DNA of 64,000 nt, from the NCBI GenBank assembly GCA_035263865.1, contig DATFQX010000422.1, positions 1 to 64,000 of the forward strand, read 5' to 3'. This document shows, piece by piece, positions 33,556 to 42,242 of the stretch. The DNA comes from VAZQ01 sp035263865. Lineage in GTDB: Bacteria; Pseudomonadota; Alphaproteobacteria; Rhizobiales; Xanthobacteraceae. The translations under genes and the position numbers were made by a program. Positions within the stretch are counted from its first letter, which is position 1; the number at the start of each line of letters is the position of its first letter. A model generated the notes under the pieces. That model saw only the letters and a program-made list of their open reading frames with translations. It ran no database searches and had not been told where the DNA came from.

Positions 33556-35973
33556 ATGAACATCGCGCACACAGCTAAGCCCTACGGCATCGGCGTCCCA
33601 CTGCGCCGCGTCGAGGACCGGCGTTTTCTTACCGGCCGCGGGCGTTTCGTCGCCGACATAGAGCTCTCCGGCGCGCTTGCCTGCGTGCTCATCCGCTCGC
33701 CGCACGCGCACGCGGCCATTCGCCGGATCGAGGCGTCGGCTGCGCGCGCTTGCCCCGGCGTCGTCGCGGTGTTGACCGGCGCCGACATGGCAGCCGATGG
33801 CATGGCACCCATGCGCCCGCTGTGGGTGATCCGCTCGCGCGACGGGTCTCCCATGGCCGAGCCGCCGCGCTTTGCGCTGGCGCGCGATAAGGTCCGCCAT
33901 GTCGGCGAGCCGGTCGCGGCGGTCGTGGCGGAAAGCCTCGCGCCGGCGCTCGACGCGGCCGAACGCGTCGCAGTCGAGTACGAGCCACTCCGGGCCATTA
34001 CCGATGCCCGCGCGGCGCAGGCCGCGGACGCGCCGCAGCTCCACGCCGGCGCCTCCGGTAACGTTTGCTTTCGCTGGGCGCGCGGTGACGAAGCGGCCGT
34101 GCGCGCGGCATTCCGCTCAGCGTCCCACGTGGTCGCGATCGACCTCGTGAACAACCGCTTGGCCGGCGCGGCGATCGAGCCGCGTGCGGTCATGGCCGAG
34201 CCACAGGGCGAGAAGCTCACGCTTTACACGTCCACGCAGGCCCCGCACCACATCCGCCGCCAGGTGACGGAGCAGCTCGGCATCCCTGAGAGCGCGGTGC
34301 GCGTAGTGTCGCCCGACGTGGGCGGCGGCTTCGGCTACAAGGGCAAACTCTATCCGGAGGAGGGGATCATCGCCTGGGCCGCGCGACGGCTACGTCATCC
34401 CGTACGATGGGTGGCGACAAGGGCGGAAAGCTTTGTTGCCGACAATCAGGGCCGCGATCACCTCACCCATGCCGAGCTCGCGCTCGATGGCGAGGGCCGG
34501 TTCCTGGCGCTCAAGGTCGAGACCTCGGCCAATCTCGGCGCGTATATTTCTACGTTCGGCGCCGCGATTCCGAGCGCGATCTACAGCGCGCTCTTGGCGG
34601 GTGGTTATTGTACCGCTGCGATCTTCGTGGAAGTGATCGGCGTGTTCACCCACACCACGCCGACTGATGCGTTTCGCGGCGCCGGGAGGCCCGAGGCCTG
34701 TTACGTGCTGGAGCGGCTTGCCGACCGGGCGGCCGAGGAGCTTGGAATCGATCGCGCGGAAATCCGTCGGCGCAATCTCATTCCGCCGACCGCGATGCCG
34801 TACAAGACGCCGATCGGCCCAACCTATGACTGCGGCGATTTCCCCAAAATTTTTGCGCGCGTGCTCGCGCTCGCTGACTATGAGCGATTCGAGAAGCGCC
34901 GCGTCGGTGCTGAGCGGCGCGGTCGGCTGCGGGGGATTGGCATGGCCTGCTACGTCGAGTCGTCGGGCGTTGCGCCGTCACGTTTTGCCGGCGCGCTGGG
35001 CGCCCGCGTCGGCTTCTATGAGGCTGCATCCATACGTGTGGAGCCTGACGGCGCCGTGCGGGCCATGCTCGGAACTCACAACCACGGACAAGGTCACGCC
35101 ACGACGTTTGCCCAGATTCTCTCCTCGCGGCTTGGCGTTCCTATTGAGGAGATCGAAATCATCGAGGGCGATACCGATGCGGTGCCCCACGGCACCGGCA
35201 CCTTCGGCTCGCGCTCGATCGCGGTCGGCGGATGCGCGCTCGATCGCGCCGCAGACAAGATCATCGCGAAGGGTAAGCTGATCGCGGCCCACCTGCTCGA
35301 GGCGGCTGCGGCCGACATCGATTTCAGCGATGGCGCGTTCCTCGTGACAGGCACCGACCGGCGCGTGTCGTTCGCGGCGGTCGCGCAGGCGGCTTACGTG
35401 CCGCACAATTTTCCGCTCGAGACACTCGAGCCGGGCCTGCAGGAGACCGGGGTCTACGATCCGCCGAGCTTTGCCTTCAGCAATGGCGCGCACGTTTGCG
35501 AGCTGGAAATCGATGCGGAAACCGGCCGCATTGAAGTCGTCGGGTTTTGGGCGGTCGACGACATCGGCACCGTGATCAATCCGATGATCGTCGAGGCCCA
35601 GATTCACGGCGGCCTCGCGCAGGGGCTCGGCCAGGCGCTGCTCGAGCGATGTGTCTATGACGGGGGCGGGCAGCCCGTGTGCGGATCGTTCATGGATTAC
35701 GCGCTGGCGCGGGCCGACGATCTGCCGCCATTTGTCACCGAATGCGACGAAAGCCAGCCGTGCACGCATAACTCACTGGGCGCCAAGGGCTGTGGCGAGT
35801 CAGGTGCCATCGGCGCTCCCGCGGCCGTCATCAGCGCGGCCCTCGATGCGCTCGCGCCTCTTGGCATAACCGATCTCGACATGCCGCTGACGCCTGAGCA
35901 GGTTTGGCGGCGGATCCGGCAGGCGCAGCAGAAATCGCAGGGAACCGCCGTCTCGGGCGGATCGGATGCTTGA
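33556..35973 (+). CDS. Xanthine dehydrogenase family molybdopterin-binding subunit
   Basis: 805 residues, the large (molybdenum cofactor) subunit of a molybdenum hydroxylase. N-terminal domain: GVPLRRVEDRRFLTGRGRFV. Cofactor motifs: VGGGFGYKGKLYPEE, TDAFRGAGRPEACYV, and NSLGAKGCGESGAIGAP, whose glutamate is the expected base. The CODH-specific AYRCSFR loop was not seen. Such enzymes add water-derived oxygen to N-heterocycles, purines or aldehydes. The usual medium (FAD) and small (2Fe-2S) subunits are not encoded anywhere in the run, so partners must lie elsewhere or be dispensable. Position between two dioxygenases suggests hydroxylation of the ring before cleavage. Confidence 0.92.
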   Translation: MNIAHTAKPYGIGVPLRRVEDRRFLTGRGRFVADIELSGALACVLIRSPHAHAAIRRIEASAARACPGVVAVLTGADMAADGMAPMRPLWVIRSRDGSPMAEPPRFALARDKVRHVGEPVAAVVAESLAPALDAAERVAVEYEPLRAITDARAAQAADAPQLHAGASGNVCFRWARGDEAAVRAAFRSASHVVAIDLVNNRLAGAAIEPRAVMAEPQGEKLTLYTSTQAPHHIRRQVTEQLGIPESAVRVVSPDVGGGFGYKGKLYPEEGIIAWAARRLRHPVRWVATRAESFVADNQGRDHLTHAELALDGEGRFLALKVETSANLGAYISTFGAAIPSAIYSALLAGGYCTAAIFVEVIGVFTHTTPTDAFRGAGRPEACYVLERLADRAAEELGIDRAEIRRRNLIPPTAMPYKTPIGPTYDCGDFPKIFARVLALADYERFEKRRVGAERRGRLRGIGMACYVESSGVAPSRFAGALGARVGFYEAASIRVEPDGAVRAMLGTHNHGQGHATTFAQILSSRLGVPIEEIEIIEGDTDAVPHGTGTFGSRSIAVGGCALDRAADKIIAKGKLIAAHLLEAAAADIDFSDGAFLVTGTDRRVSFAAVAQAAYVPHNFPLETLEPGLQETGVYDPPSFAFSNGAHVCELEIDAETGRIEVVGFWAVDDIGTVINPMIVEAQIHGGLAQGLGQALLERCVYDGGGQPVCGSFMDYALARADDLPPFVTECDESQPCTHNSLGAKGCGESGAIGAPAAVISAALDALAPLGITDLDMPLTPEQVWRRIRQAQQKSQGTAVSGGSDA

Positions 35974-36046
35974 TCGCGGCCGCACACCTCGCCATGCTCG
36001 CGGGAAGGTGGGGCGATGCTGCCGCCGGACGGAAGGGGAGGGGAGC

Positions 36047-36421
36047 GTGACGCAGGAGCGCATCCGCGAGCTCACCAAGAGCATGCTTCGTAAAAAGCTT
36101 TACGTCATCCTTTCGAAGGGCGGCGTAGCGCCCGAACAGATCGCCGAGCATTTGCCGCGCCATCTCGAATACATGATCGGGTTGGAGAAGGAAGGCGTCC
36201 TGTTCGCGTCCGGTCCGCTTGCGGAGGCCGACGGGCAAATGCGCGGCGATGGCCTCACCATCGTGCGCGCGCAAAGCGCGCAAGCGGCGCGCAAGATCGC
36301 CGAGGCCGATCCCTTTGTCGTGCACGGGCTGCGCAACTTCGAGCTGCGGGAATGGACGGTGATGGAGGGGTCGCTCGGCATTAAAGTGAATTTTTCCGAT
36401 CAGTCGCTCGAGCTGGCATAA
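36047..36421 (+). CDS. YciI family protein
   Basis: 124 residues of the YciI/ferredoxin-like dimeric alpha-beta barrel fold, related to muconolactone isomerase. Typical patterns: LPRHLEYMIGLEKEGVLFAS, GPLAEADGQMRGDGLTIV, ADPFVVHGLRNFELREW with the conserved histidine-aspartate area. The GTG at 36047 is used because GGAAGGGGAGGGGAGC precedes it and the longer frame reads non-homologous residues. In this operon it may isomerise or hydrolyse a ring-cleavage product; family members in degradative clusters often do. Confidence 0.85.
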   Translation: MTQERIRELTKSMLRKKLYVILSKGGVAPEQIAEHLPRHLEYMIGLEKEGVLFASGPLAEADGQMRGDGLTIVRAQSAQAARKIAEADPFVVHGLRNFELREWTVMEGSLGIKVNFSDQSLELA

Positions 36422-36456
36422 GCTGCACGAGCAAGGGTGTGAGTAAGGGTGAGCGG

Positions 36457-37335
36457 ATGGAAACGGTTGGTCTCATCGGGGTGGGCAAGATCGGACTGCC
36501 AGTCGGCGAAAACTTGATCAAGAGCGGGTATCGGGTGGTGGGCTACCGGCGCAGCTCGCTCGCCGACTTCGAAAAACTCGGCGGTGTTGCAGGCCGCTCG
36601 TCGGCGGACGTCGCCGCGCAGGCGGATATTGTGTTCTCGTGCCTGCCGTCCTCGGAAGCGCTCGAGGACGTCGTGCAGGGTCCTAATGGGCTCATCAAAT
36701 CCGCGCGGCCGGGCCAAATCATTGTTGAGCTCGGCTCATATCCCGTCCCGGACAAGGAACGTTACGTTGCTCCGCTTGCAGCCAAGGGCGCAGTTTTCCT
36801 CGACGGCGAGGTCAGCGGAACGCCGGGAATGGTGTCGGCGCGTAAGGCGGTGATCTATCTCGCCGGCGACAAGGAGGCCTGCGCCAAGGCCGAGCGCTAC
36901 GTCCGCGGATTTGCGGATACCTGCCTCTATTTCGGGCCGTTCGGAGCTGCAAGCCGGGTCAAGCTCGTCAACAATCTGCTGGTCGCCGTCCATATCGCCG
37001 CGGCCGCGGAAGCGATGGCGCTCGGGCTTAAAGCCGGTGACGACGTCGACCTCATGATCAAGGCAATCGCCGGCGGTAGCGGTGGCTCGACGCAGTTCGG
37101 CATCCGCGCCCCGTGGATGGCGCAGCGGCGCTTTCTTCCCCCACAGGGCACGGCGCCGGCGCTGCAACACTATTTCGACATGATCGGTGCGTTCGCCGAC
37201 GGCCTTGGCGTCGCTACCCCCATGCTCGACCGTGCGGTCGAGCTTTACGATAAATTCATGGCAATGGGATTCGGCGAGAAGGACGTCGCCGCCATGGTCG
37301 ACGTCATCGGCGCGCTGCCGCGCGCCAAGACCTGA
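36457..37335 (+). CDS. 3-hydroxyisobutyrate dehydrogenase-type hydroxyacid dehydrogenase
   Basis: 292 residues. The Rossmann motif is GLIGVGKIG (residues 5-13). The substrate motif is DGEVSGTPGMVSARKAV (about 116-132). The catalytic lysine is Lys169 in SRVKLVNNLL. Members reduce or oxidise 3-hydroxyacids such as 3-hydroxyisobutyrate, tartronate semialdehyde or gamma-hydroxybutyrate. The ATG at 36457 follows AAGGGTGAG; a GTG at 36439 is an alternative. Located 35 bases after the YciI gene, it probably handles a short-chain product of ring cleavage. Confidence 0.9.
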   Translation: METVGLIGVGKIGLPVGENLIKSGYRVVGYRRSSLADFEKLGGVAGRSSADVAAQADIVFSCLPSSEALEDVVQGPNGLIKSARPGQIIVELGSYPVPDKERYVAPLAAKGAVFLDGEVSGTPGMVSARKAVIYLAGDKEACAKAERYVRGFADTCLYFGPFGAASRVKLVNNLLVAVHIAAAAEAMALGLKAGDDVDLMIKAIAGGSGGSTQFGIRAPWMAQRRFLPPQGTAPALQHYFDMIGAFADGLGVATPMLDRAVELYDKFMAMGFGEKDVAAMVDVIGALPRAKT

Positions 37336-37357
37336 CCCGAAGAACACGGAGGTCCGC

Positions 37358-38242
37358 ATGATCCGCGTCAAGAAGATCGCGCACGCCGTCTATGAAATGC
37401 CGGATGTCGACAAGCAAACCGAATATTACACCGACGTGATCGGCCTCACGGTGACCGACAAGAGCAAGGATGCGGTGTATCTCGCCTCGACGATCGACCA
37501 TCATTCCATGGTGTTGCACAAGGGCGCGCAGGCGAAATGCGTGCGCCTTGGGTTCCAGATCGCGCCCGACGACGATCTCGGCGCGTTCGAGAAGCAGCTA
37601 CAGGGTCACGGTATCAAGACGCAGAGGCGCAAGGACGCCGAACCCTCGATTGCAGACATGGTCACGTTCGAGGATCCGAAGGGGACGGTGATGGAGGTAT
37701 TCAAGCGGGAGGCGTTCTCCGGGCAACGCTTCCCGATCAAGGGCATCATTCCCCACAAGCTCGGCCACGTCGCCTTTTTCGTCACCGACGTCAAGCATGT
37801 GACCAAGTTCTATTGCGACGTGCTCGGCTTTCGCGAGTCCGATTGGATGGGAGATTTCTTCTCGTTCCTACGTTGTGGCCGCGACCATCACACCATCAAC
37901 CTGATGCAGATCGATGCGAACCGCCATTTTCACACGGCCTTCGAGCTGCGCGATTGGGCGCACCTGCAGACCGCTTGCGATTTTCTCAGCCTCAATGGCT
38001 ACAAGCTGATCTGGGGGCCCGGGCGGCACGGCATCGGTCATAATCTTTTCGCCTATCACCGCGCTCCCAACGGTTTGATCACCGAGCTGTTCGCTGAGCT
38101 CGATCAGGTCAACGAGGAGCTTGGCTACTTCGAGCCCCGCCCATGGCACCGCGACCGCCCGCAGAAACCGAAAGTGTGGCCCAAGGGTCCGGCGGCGGCG
38201 AATTTGTGGGGCATCATGCCGCCGGACGAAATGATGAAATAG
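37358..38242 (+). CDS. Type I extradiol dioxygenase-like VOC protein (catechol 2,3-dioxygenase family)
   Basis: 294 residues with two VOC modules (about 5-118 and 132-250), the build of extradiol dioxygenases. Probable Fe(II) ligands in the second module are His137 (HKLGHVAFF), His192 (NRHFHTAFEL) and Glu243 (LITELFAEL). These enzymes open catechol-type rings next to the hydroxyl pair. The start at 37358 has GGAGGT seven bases before it. It is the third ring-cleaving enzyme of a different fold in one operon, after the NicX-like and bicupin proteins. Substrate unknown. Confidence 0.88.
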   Translation: MIRVKKIAHAVYEMPDVDKQTEYYTDVIGLTVTDKSKDAVYLASTIDHHSMVLHKGAQAKCVRLGFQIAPDDDLGAFEKQLQGHGIKTQRRKDAEPSIADMVTFEDPKGTVMEVFKREAFSGQRFPIKGIIPHKLGHVAFFVTDVKHVTKFYCDVLGFRESDWMGDFFSFLRCGRDHHTINLMQIDANRHFHTAFELRDWAHLQTACDFLSLNGYKLIWGPGRHGIGHNLFAYHRAPNGLITELFAELDQVNEELGYFEPRPWHRDRPQKPKVWPKGPAAANLWGIMPPDEMMK

Positions 38243-38254
38243 GCCGTTGTTGCC

Positions 38255-39490
38255 ATGGTGCGGCGCCGACACGTCTATCATATGGCGGGCTATGACCCGA
38301 TCGATCCGGGGGCGCAACACCGGCGGTTTGCGCGACAGCTCGACGTGTTTCAGCGCACCTGGAACGTCGAAACAAGCGTCTCCGAACTCGCGCAGGATAG
38401 CGAGCAGTCGCGCGCCTGGTGGACCGTGCGCGCCCGCGGTCCCAATTGGCAGGTCGAGACGGTGCACGAAATTCTGCTATGGGACGATATCGTGCGCGCC
38501 GATTTCAGACGGCCGCTGCCGGTGCGGCTGTTCGTCGCCGTGCGCGCCTATCTCGATTTCATCATTACGGGCACGATGTTTCGCTACATCGTCGCGAACC
38601 AGCGTTACGCCATCTTTTTCCTGTTTCCGATCCTTTCGGTCGTGCTGTTCGCCGCCGTCGGATGGTTCTTTGCGCGGCTGCTGACCGGTTTTCTCGGCCT
38701 CGACGGGTTTGCCGCCGCCGCGCTCGGAGTGCCGACGGGCCTGGTCCTCTTTCTCGTGCTGATGCGGTGGCCCGGCCGGCGCTGGCGCGTCGAACAACTA
38801 TTGGACGATTGGATCTGCGCCCACGACTACATTCACGGCAGTCGCCCAGACATCGACGCGCGACTCGATCATTTTGCGCAGACCTTGCTAGCGCGGGCGC
38901 GGGAGGAAGGACTGGACGAGATCGTCCTCGTCGGCCACAGCCTCGGCGCGATGCTCGTGCTCGATGTGATCGTTCGCGCACTCGCCCGCGACGCCAGTTT
39001 CGCCCGCCGCGGCGCCGCCGTTTCTGTGCTCACCATCGGCGCGACGATTCCGAAATTCGCGCTGCACCCGCGCGCGCAAGGGATCCGCGCCAGAATTGCC
39101 CGCATTGTCGCAGAGCCATCGATCGCCTGGACCGAATACCAATCTCGCGCTGACACGATCAGCTTCTACAAGTTCGATCCGGTATCGCTGCGACGCATCG
39201 ACGACGACCGGCTCGACGGCAAACCTGTGATCCGGCGCGTGCAGATCCATGACATGCTGCTGCCCGAAACCTTCGAGCGTTGCCGGACCCACGTTCTGCG
39301 GCTGCATTATCGCTCCGTCATGGCCAACGACAGGCGCGCCCCTTACGACTATTTTCTGATGGCGTGCGGTCCGGTTTCATTCGCGGATTGGACGACGTCG
39401 CCGCTGGGCTTCCTTGATTTTCTTGCTGCCGACGGCACGTACCGCGACGGGGCGCAGCCGCGCGTCGTCGTGGCGCAACAGTCGTTATGA
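38255..39490 (+). CDS. Membrane-associated alpha/beta-hydrolase-like protein
   Basis: 411 residues, function unknown. Two hydrophobic helices (about 118-140 and 152-170) separate an N-terminal cytoplasmic part from a hydrolase-like part. EIVLVGHSLGAMLVLDVI contains the lipase/esterase nucleophile motif with Ser229. Later segments include LTIGATIPKFALHP and the tail YDYFLMACGPVSFADW. It starts 12 bases after the extradiol gene and its end overlaps the next gene by four bases, so it is in the same transcription unit, though it may be an appended housekeeping gene. Confidence 0.75.
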   Translation: MVRRRHVYHMAGYDPIDPGAQHRRFARQLDVFQRTWNVETSVSELAQDSEQSRAWWTVRARGPNWQVETVHEILLWDDIVRADFRRPLPVRLFVAVRAYLDFIITGTMFRYIVANQRYAIFFLFPILSVVLFAAVGWFFARLLTGFLGLDGFAAAALGVPTGLVLFLVLMRWPGRRWRVEQLLDDWICAHDYIHGSRPDIDARLDHFAQTLLARAREEGLDEIVLVGHSLGAMLVLDVIVRALARDASFARRGAAVSVLTIGATIPKFALHPRAQGIRARIARIVAEPSIAWTEYQSRADTISFYKFDPVSLRRIDDDRLDGKPVIRRVQIHDMLLPETFERCRTHVLRLHYRSVMANDRRAPYDYFLMACGPVSFADWTTSPLGFLDFLAADGTYRDGAQPRVVVAQQSL

Positions 39491-40071
39491 CGCCGCTCGT
39501 CGCCAAGGCGATCTGGGTCTTGGGCGTCGTCGGTTGGTTCGTCATTCGCTATCCCCATGACCGCCGCGCACGGCGCACGCCGAAACTGCGGCGCGCCAAT
39601 GGGCGGCGCGAGATCATGCTGATGACCATCTCGGCGGCCGGACTCGGAATCATTCCGTTCCTCTATGTGATCAGCGATGGGCCGCGGTTCGCCAACTACA
39701 CGTTTCATCCCTGGCAGGCATGGCTCGGTGCGGCGGTGTTCGCCGCGGCGCTATGGCTGTTTTACCGCACGCACAAGGACCTCGGGCGCAATTGGTCGGT
39801 AACGCTCGAAGTGCGCGAGAAGCACACATTGGTGACAAGCGGTGTCTATAGCCGGGTGCGGCATCCCATGTATTCGGCGTTCTGGCTGTGGGCGCTGGCG
39901 CAAGCACTCTTGCTGCCGAACTGGATTGCGGGGCCGGCCGGCCTCGTCGGCTTCGGGACGCTTTTTCTTTTCCGCGTGGAGCGCGAGGAAGCGATGATGA
40001 TCGCGGCCTTTGGTGAGGAGTACCGCCGCTACATGGCTCGCACGTCGCGCATCTTGCCCGGAATCTATTAG
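39487..40071 (+). CDS. Isoprenylcysteine carboxyl methyltransferase-like membrane protein
   Basis: 194 residues with about four helices. The C-terminal half has the ICMT/phospholipid methyltransferase signature: HTLVTSGVYSRVRHPMYSAF, then FRVEREEAMMIAAFGEEYRR. Bacterial members are SAM-dependent methyltransferases of mostly unknown substrates. Its ATG overlaps the stop codon of the hydrolase gene (ATGA), so the two are co-translated. Last gene of the plus-strand run that begins at 27918. Confidence 0.85.
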   Translation: MTPLVAKAIWVLGVVGWFVIRYPHDRRARRTPKLRRANGRREIMLMTISAAGLGIIPFLYVISDGPRFANYTFHPWQAWLGAAVFAAALWLFYRTHKDLGRNWSVTLEVREKHTLVTSGVYSRVRHPMYSAFWLWALAQALLLPNWIAGPAGLVGFGTLFLFRVEREEAMMIAAFGEEYRRYMARTSRILPGIY

Positions 40072-40240
40072 TGTGCGCGCGACGACTCGGCACCTGCTAC
40101 TGACGATGTCTGATTGAGGGAACCGTAACCGCGCGGAAAGCCCGACATGGGCGGACCCTCCGAGTTGCGCCGACTGTAGGGATTCTTGTGGAACCTTTGG
40201 GCTCATGATTAAATCGAACATTTCCAGGGGATCTTCATAC

Positions 40241-40642
40241 ATGATCGAACCCAAAGGCGTCGTTCATTTCAGCATCGCGGTCAGCGATCTCGAGGCGAGT
40301 CGTAAATTTTATACCGAGATCCTCGGCCTGACGCTGGTACAGAGTGCGACCGCGTCGGGCATGGTGTTTTTGCGCGCAGGAGAAGATCACGTCATTCTGG
40401 CGAGAAGCGACGCGCCGCTGAAGCGCGATGCAAAAGACAGTCGCCGAGCACACCACGCTTTCAAAGTCGACTCGGAGAAGTATGAAGCGGCCAAGGCCTT
40501 TCTCGCCACCAAAGGCGTGGAGGTGTTCGAGGAAGAAGACCGCAAGAAAGGCGTCTTCGTAGGCCGCCAGTTCTATATCCGCGATCCTGACGGTACCGTC
40601 ATCGAGTTCTCGGAGTGGGATGGCACGAGCAGGCTTGATTGA
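40241..40642 (+). CDS. VOC family protein (glyoxalase/FosX-like)
   Basis: 133 residues, one VOC module: VVHFSIAVSDLEASRKFYTE at the start and FYIRDPDGTVIEFSEWDG at the end, with the usual terminal metal-ligand glutamate. Candidate functions include glyoxalase-like lyase, epimerase or resistance protein; nothing here decides. The ATG at 40241 follows an AGGGGAT site; the in-frame ATG at 40205 lacks one. It is 170 bases past the end of the large operon and probably has its own promoter. Confidence 0.85.
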   Translation: MIEPKGVVHFSIAVSDLEASRKFYTEILGLTLVQSATASGMVFLRAGEDHVILARSDAPLKRDAKDSRRAHHAFKVDSEKYEAAKAFLATKGVEVFEEEDRKKGVFVGRQFYIRDPDGTVIEFSEWDGTSRLD

Positions 40643-40720
40643 TCCGGTCGCGTAGGGGAAAGCCGCGTCAGGAGCTGAGATCGCTGGGCTGCCGAGCGGA
40701 TTGGACGGGTGAGGCTCGCT

Positions 40721-41066
40721 ATGCCTGAGATCGGATTGTTCGACGCCATGTACTCGGCGGGCGCTGCGCCGGCTCAAACCCGATCCGGTGCCCGAGGAGA
40801 TCATCACCCGCATTTTGGACGCCGCCATTCGCGCGCCCTCGGCCGGAAATGCGCAGAACTGGGCATTCGTCGTGGTGCGCGACGCGGAGCAACGGCGCAA
40901 GCTGGGCGTGATTTACCGCAAGGCCTCCGACATCGCGAGCGAGATATACAAGGCGCGCGGCCGGCCGGCCCATATGAACGAAGAACAGTATCGGCGCTTC
41001 CTGACCTCCGGCGCATATCTGTGGGACCACATGACCTTTTTCGAGTTATTCCCGATAAATCCCTAA
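40721..41066 (+). pseudogene. Nitroreductase family protein, frameshifted and truncated
   Basis: The ATG at 40721 starts MPEIGLFDAMYS, then the nitroreductase sequence continues as RALRRLKPDPVPEEIITRIL in another frame, so about two bases were lost near 40755. The second frame runs on through APSAGNAQNWAFVVVRDAEQ (FMN-site start) to LTSGAYLWDHM and ends within 12 residues at 41066. The C-terminal half (about 100 residues) is missing. Bases after about 41034 are unrelated and AT-richer, so foreign DNA or a deletion has replaced the rest of the gene. Confidence 0.82.
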
Positions 41067-41536
41067 ACTGATCGTTATCGTCCAGCCTAAACAGACCGCC
41101 CCGCTGCCTTAGTTCAATGACCCTCCGTGCGTAATTTCATGGATCAGCTCCGCTGCAGCGGAGTCGAGACATGCCCTTGTTGCTCTTTGGTCAGTTGCTG
41201 CTCCGGGTTGCTGCTCCGAGGGGGGGAACTTCTGACATCTTCGTTGCCATTTCAGTGCAAGCCACGACAGGACCAGCGCAAACCCAGGCGTATCCCATAT
41301 CGCAGAGTCGTAGATTGCTTCCGGGTCGTCAATTGTCTCTGAGATGTATTCCTTCGCGTCCGCACTACCGTTTGCGCTGGCACTTGCTCTCCATCAATAC
41401 CAGGAACGCAACCTGTTTCCTCGAACATCTCGCTGGCTTCTTTTAGAAGAGCCATATACCTCTTTAGGTATTGCCTTGCCCATGGTCAGACGATGAGGCC
41501 GCCAACTGAGGCGACCTCTCCACCTAATCGCAGTGA
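41067..41536. other. Gene-poor stretch at the edge of the accessory region
   Basis: 470 bases of lower GC content with no supportable gene. A minus-strand frame at 41252-41455 (MALLKEASEMFEETG...) has no family I recognise. Probably decayed DNA. Confidence 0.5.
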
Positions 41537-41695
41537 TTATTGCTTACGCGGATCATCCGCCGGGTTGACGTAATCAATGCGTCCGGGACCGACAAATTGC
41601 ACTTGAAGCATCCCCTCCTCATTTCCGAACCAGGCGTAGTGAGCGTGCTTTGCCGGATAAACCCACAACGAGCCCGACCTCCTCAACTGCCTTGG
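41537..41695 (-). pseudogene. C-terminal fragment of a cupin-type protein
   Basis: Read on the minus strand, the bases encode GSLWVYPAKHAHYAWFGNEE followed by MLQVQFVGPGRIDYVNPADD and a stop at 41537. This matches the C-terminal strand pair of single-domain cupins (a His-Ala-His metal-site end). No upstream half is present, so only about 50 residues of a formerly longer gene survive. Confidence 0.55.
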
Positions 41696-41726
41696 CCTGG
41701 AGTGTGGAAGCGCGCGCAGCCGGACG

Positions 41727-42176
41727 TCAGTTGGGGCCCGCTCCCTCGGTTGCCTCCAGCGGCTCGGACGAATGCCGGCGCGGGCTCATACCGGCAACGC
41801 TCATGCGGCGCGTGAAGTCGCAATAGGCAAACCCCATCCATGAGCCGCGGAAGCTACGGTCATCGGTCTTTTCGATTTGGAAGCACGGCTCAAACGGCAT
41901 GCCCTGGAGCGACGCGCAAACTGCCTGGCCTCTGACCCTGAGTGTGCCCGCCGGCAGCGATACCGTGCGCTCCGGTCCCGCGCCGCGGAACTGGATGGTG
42001 CCGATGACCGAGCCGTCACCATAGATGCGGCCGGCGCCACGCGAGCCATCGAAACAATGAAACGCGAAAAGCTTGCCGGCTACGAAGTGCCGCGCGGCAT
42101 CGGGAGTGAGGCTTTCCGCGCAGGCCGAGCCGGCTGCGAGCAAGATCAAAACCACCATTGCCAACCGAGTAACCAT
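41727..42176 (-). CDS. Secreted hypothetical protein (149 aa)
   Basis: Residues 1-20 are a signal peptide ending GSACAES. The mature part is a small beta-rich domain: GKLFAFHCFDGSRGAGRIYG, GTLRVRGQAVCASLQGMPF, CFQIEKTDDRSFRGSWMGFA, CDF. Four cysteines (about 41, 92, 103, 124) could form two disulfides in the periplasm. The pattern resembles uncharacterised periplasmic proteins of rhizobia. The gene lies just downstream of the first KYP peptide gene (66-base gap, same strand) and may share its transcript. Function unknown. Confidence 0.72.
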   Translation of the reverse strand: MVTRLAMVVLILLAAGSACAESLTPDAARHFVAGKLFAFHCFDGSRGAGRIYGDGSVIGTIQFRGAGPERTVSLPAGTLRVRGQAVCASLQGMPFEPCFQIEKTDDRSFRGSWMGFAYCDFTRRMSVAGMSPRRHSSEPLEATEGAGPN

Positions 42177-42242
42177 ACCGAAGCCTCTCCCGTCACGTTC
42201 AGCGACCGCGACTTCCTGCTCGCAAGCGGGCGATGGGTTGCC

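Noticed and set aside
41252..41455. 67-codon minus-strand frame starting MALLKEASEMFEETG
   Set aside because: Looks protein-like at first but has no ribosome site, no known family, and lies in decayed DNA.
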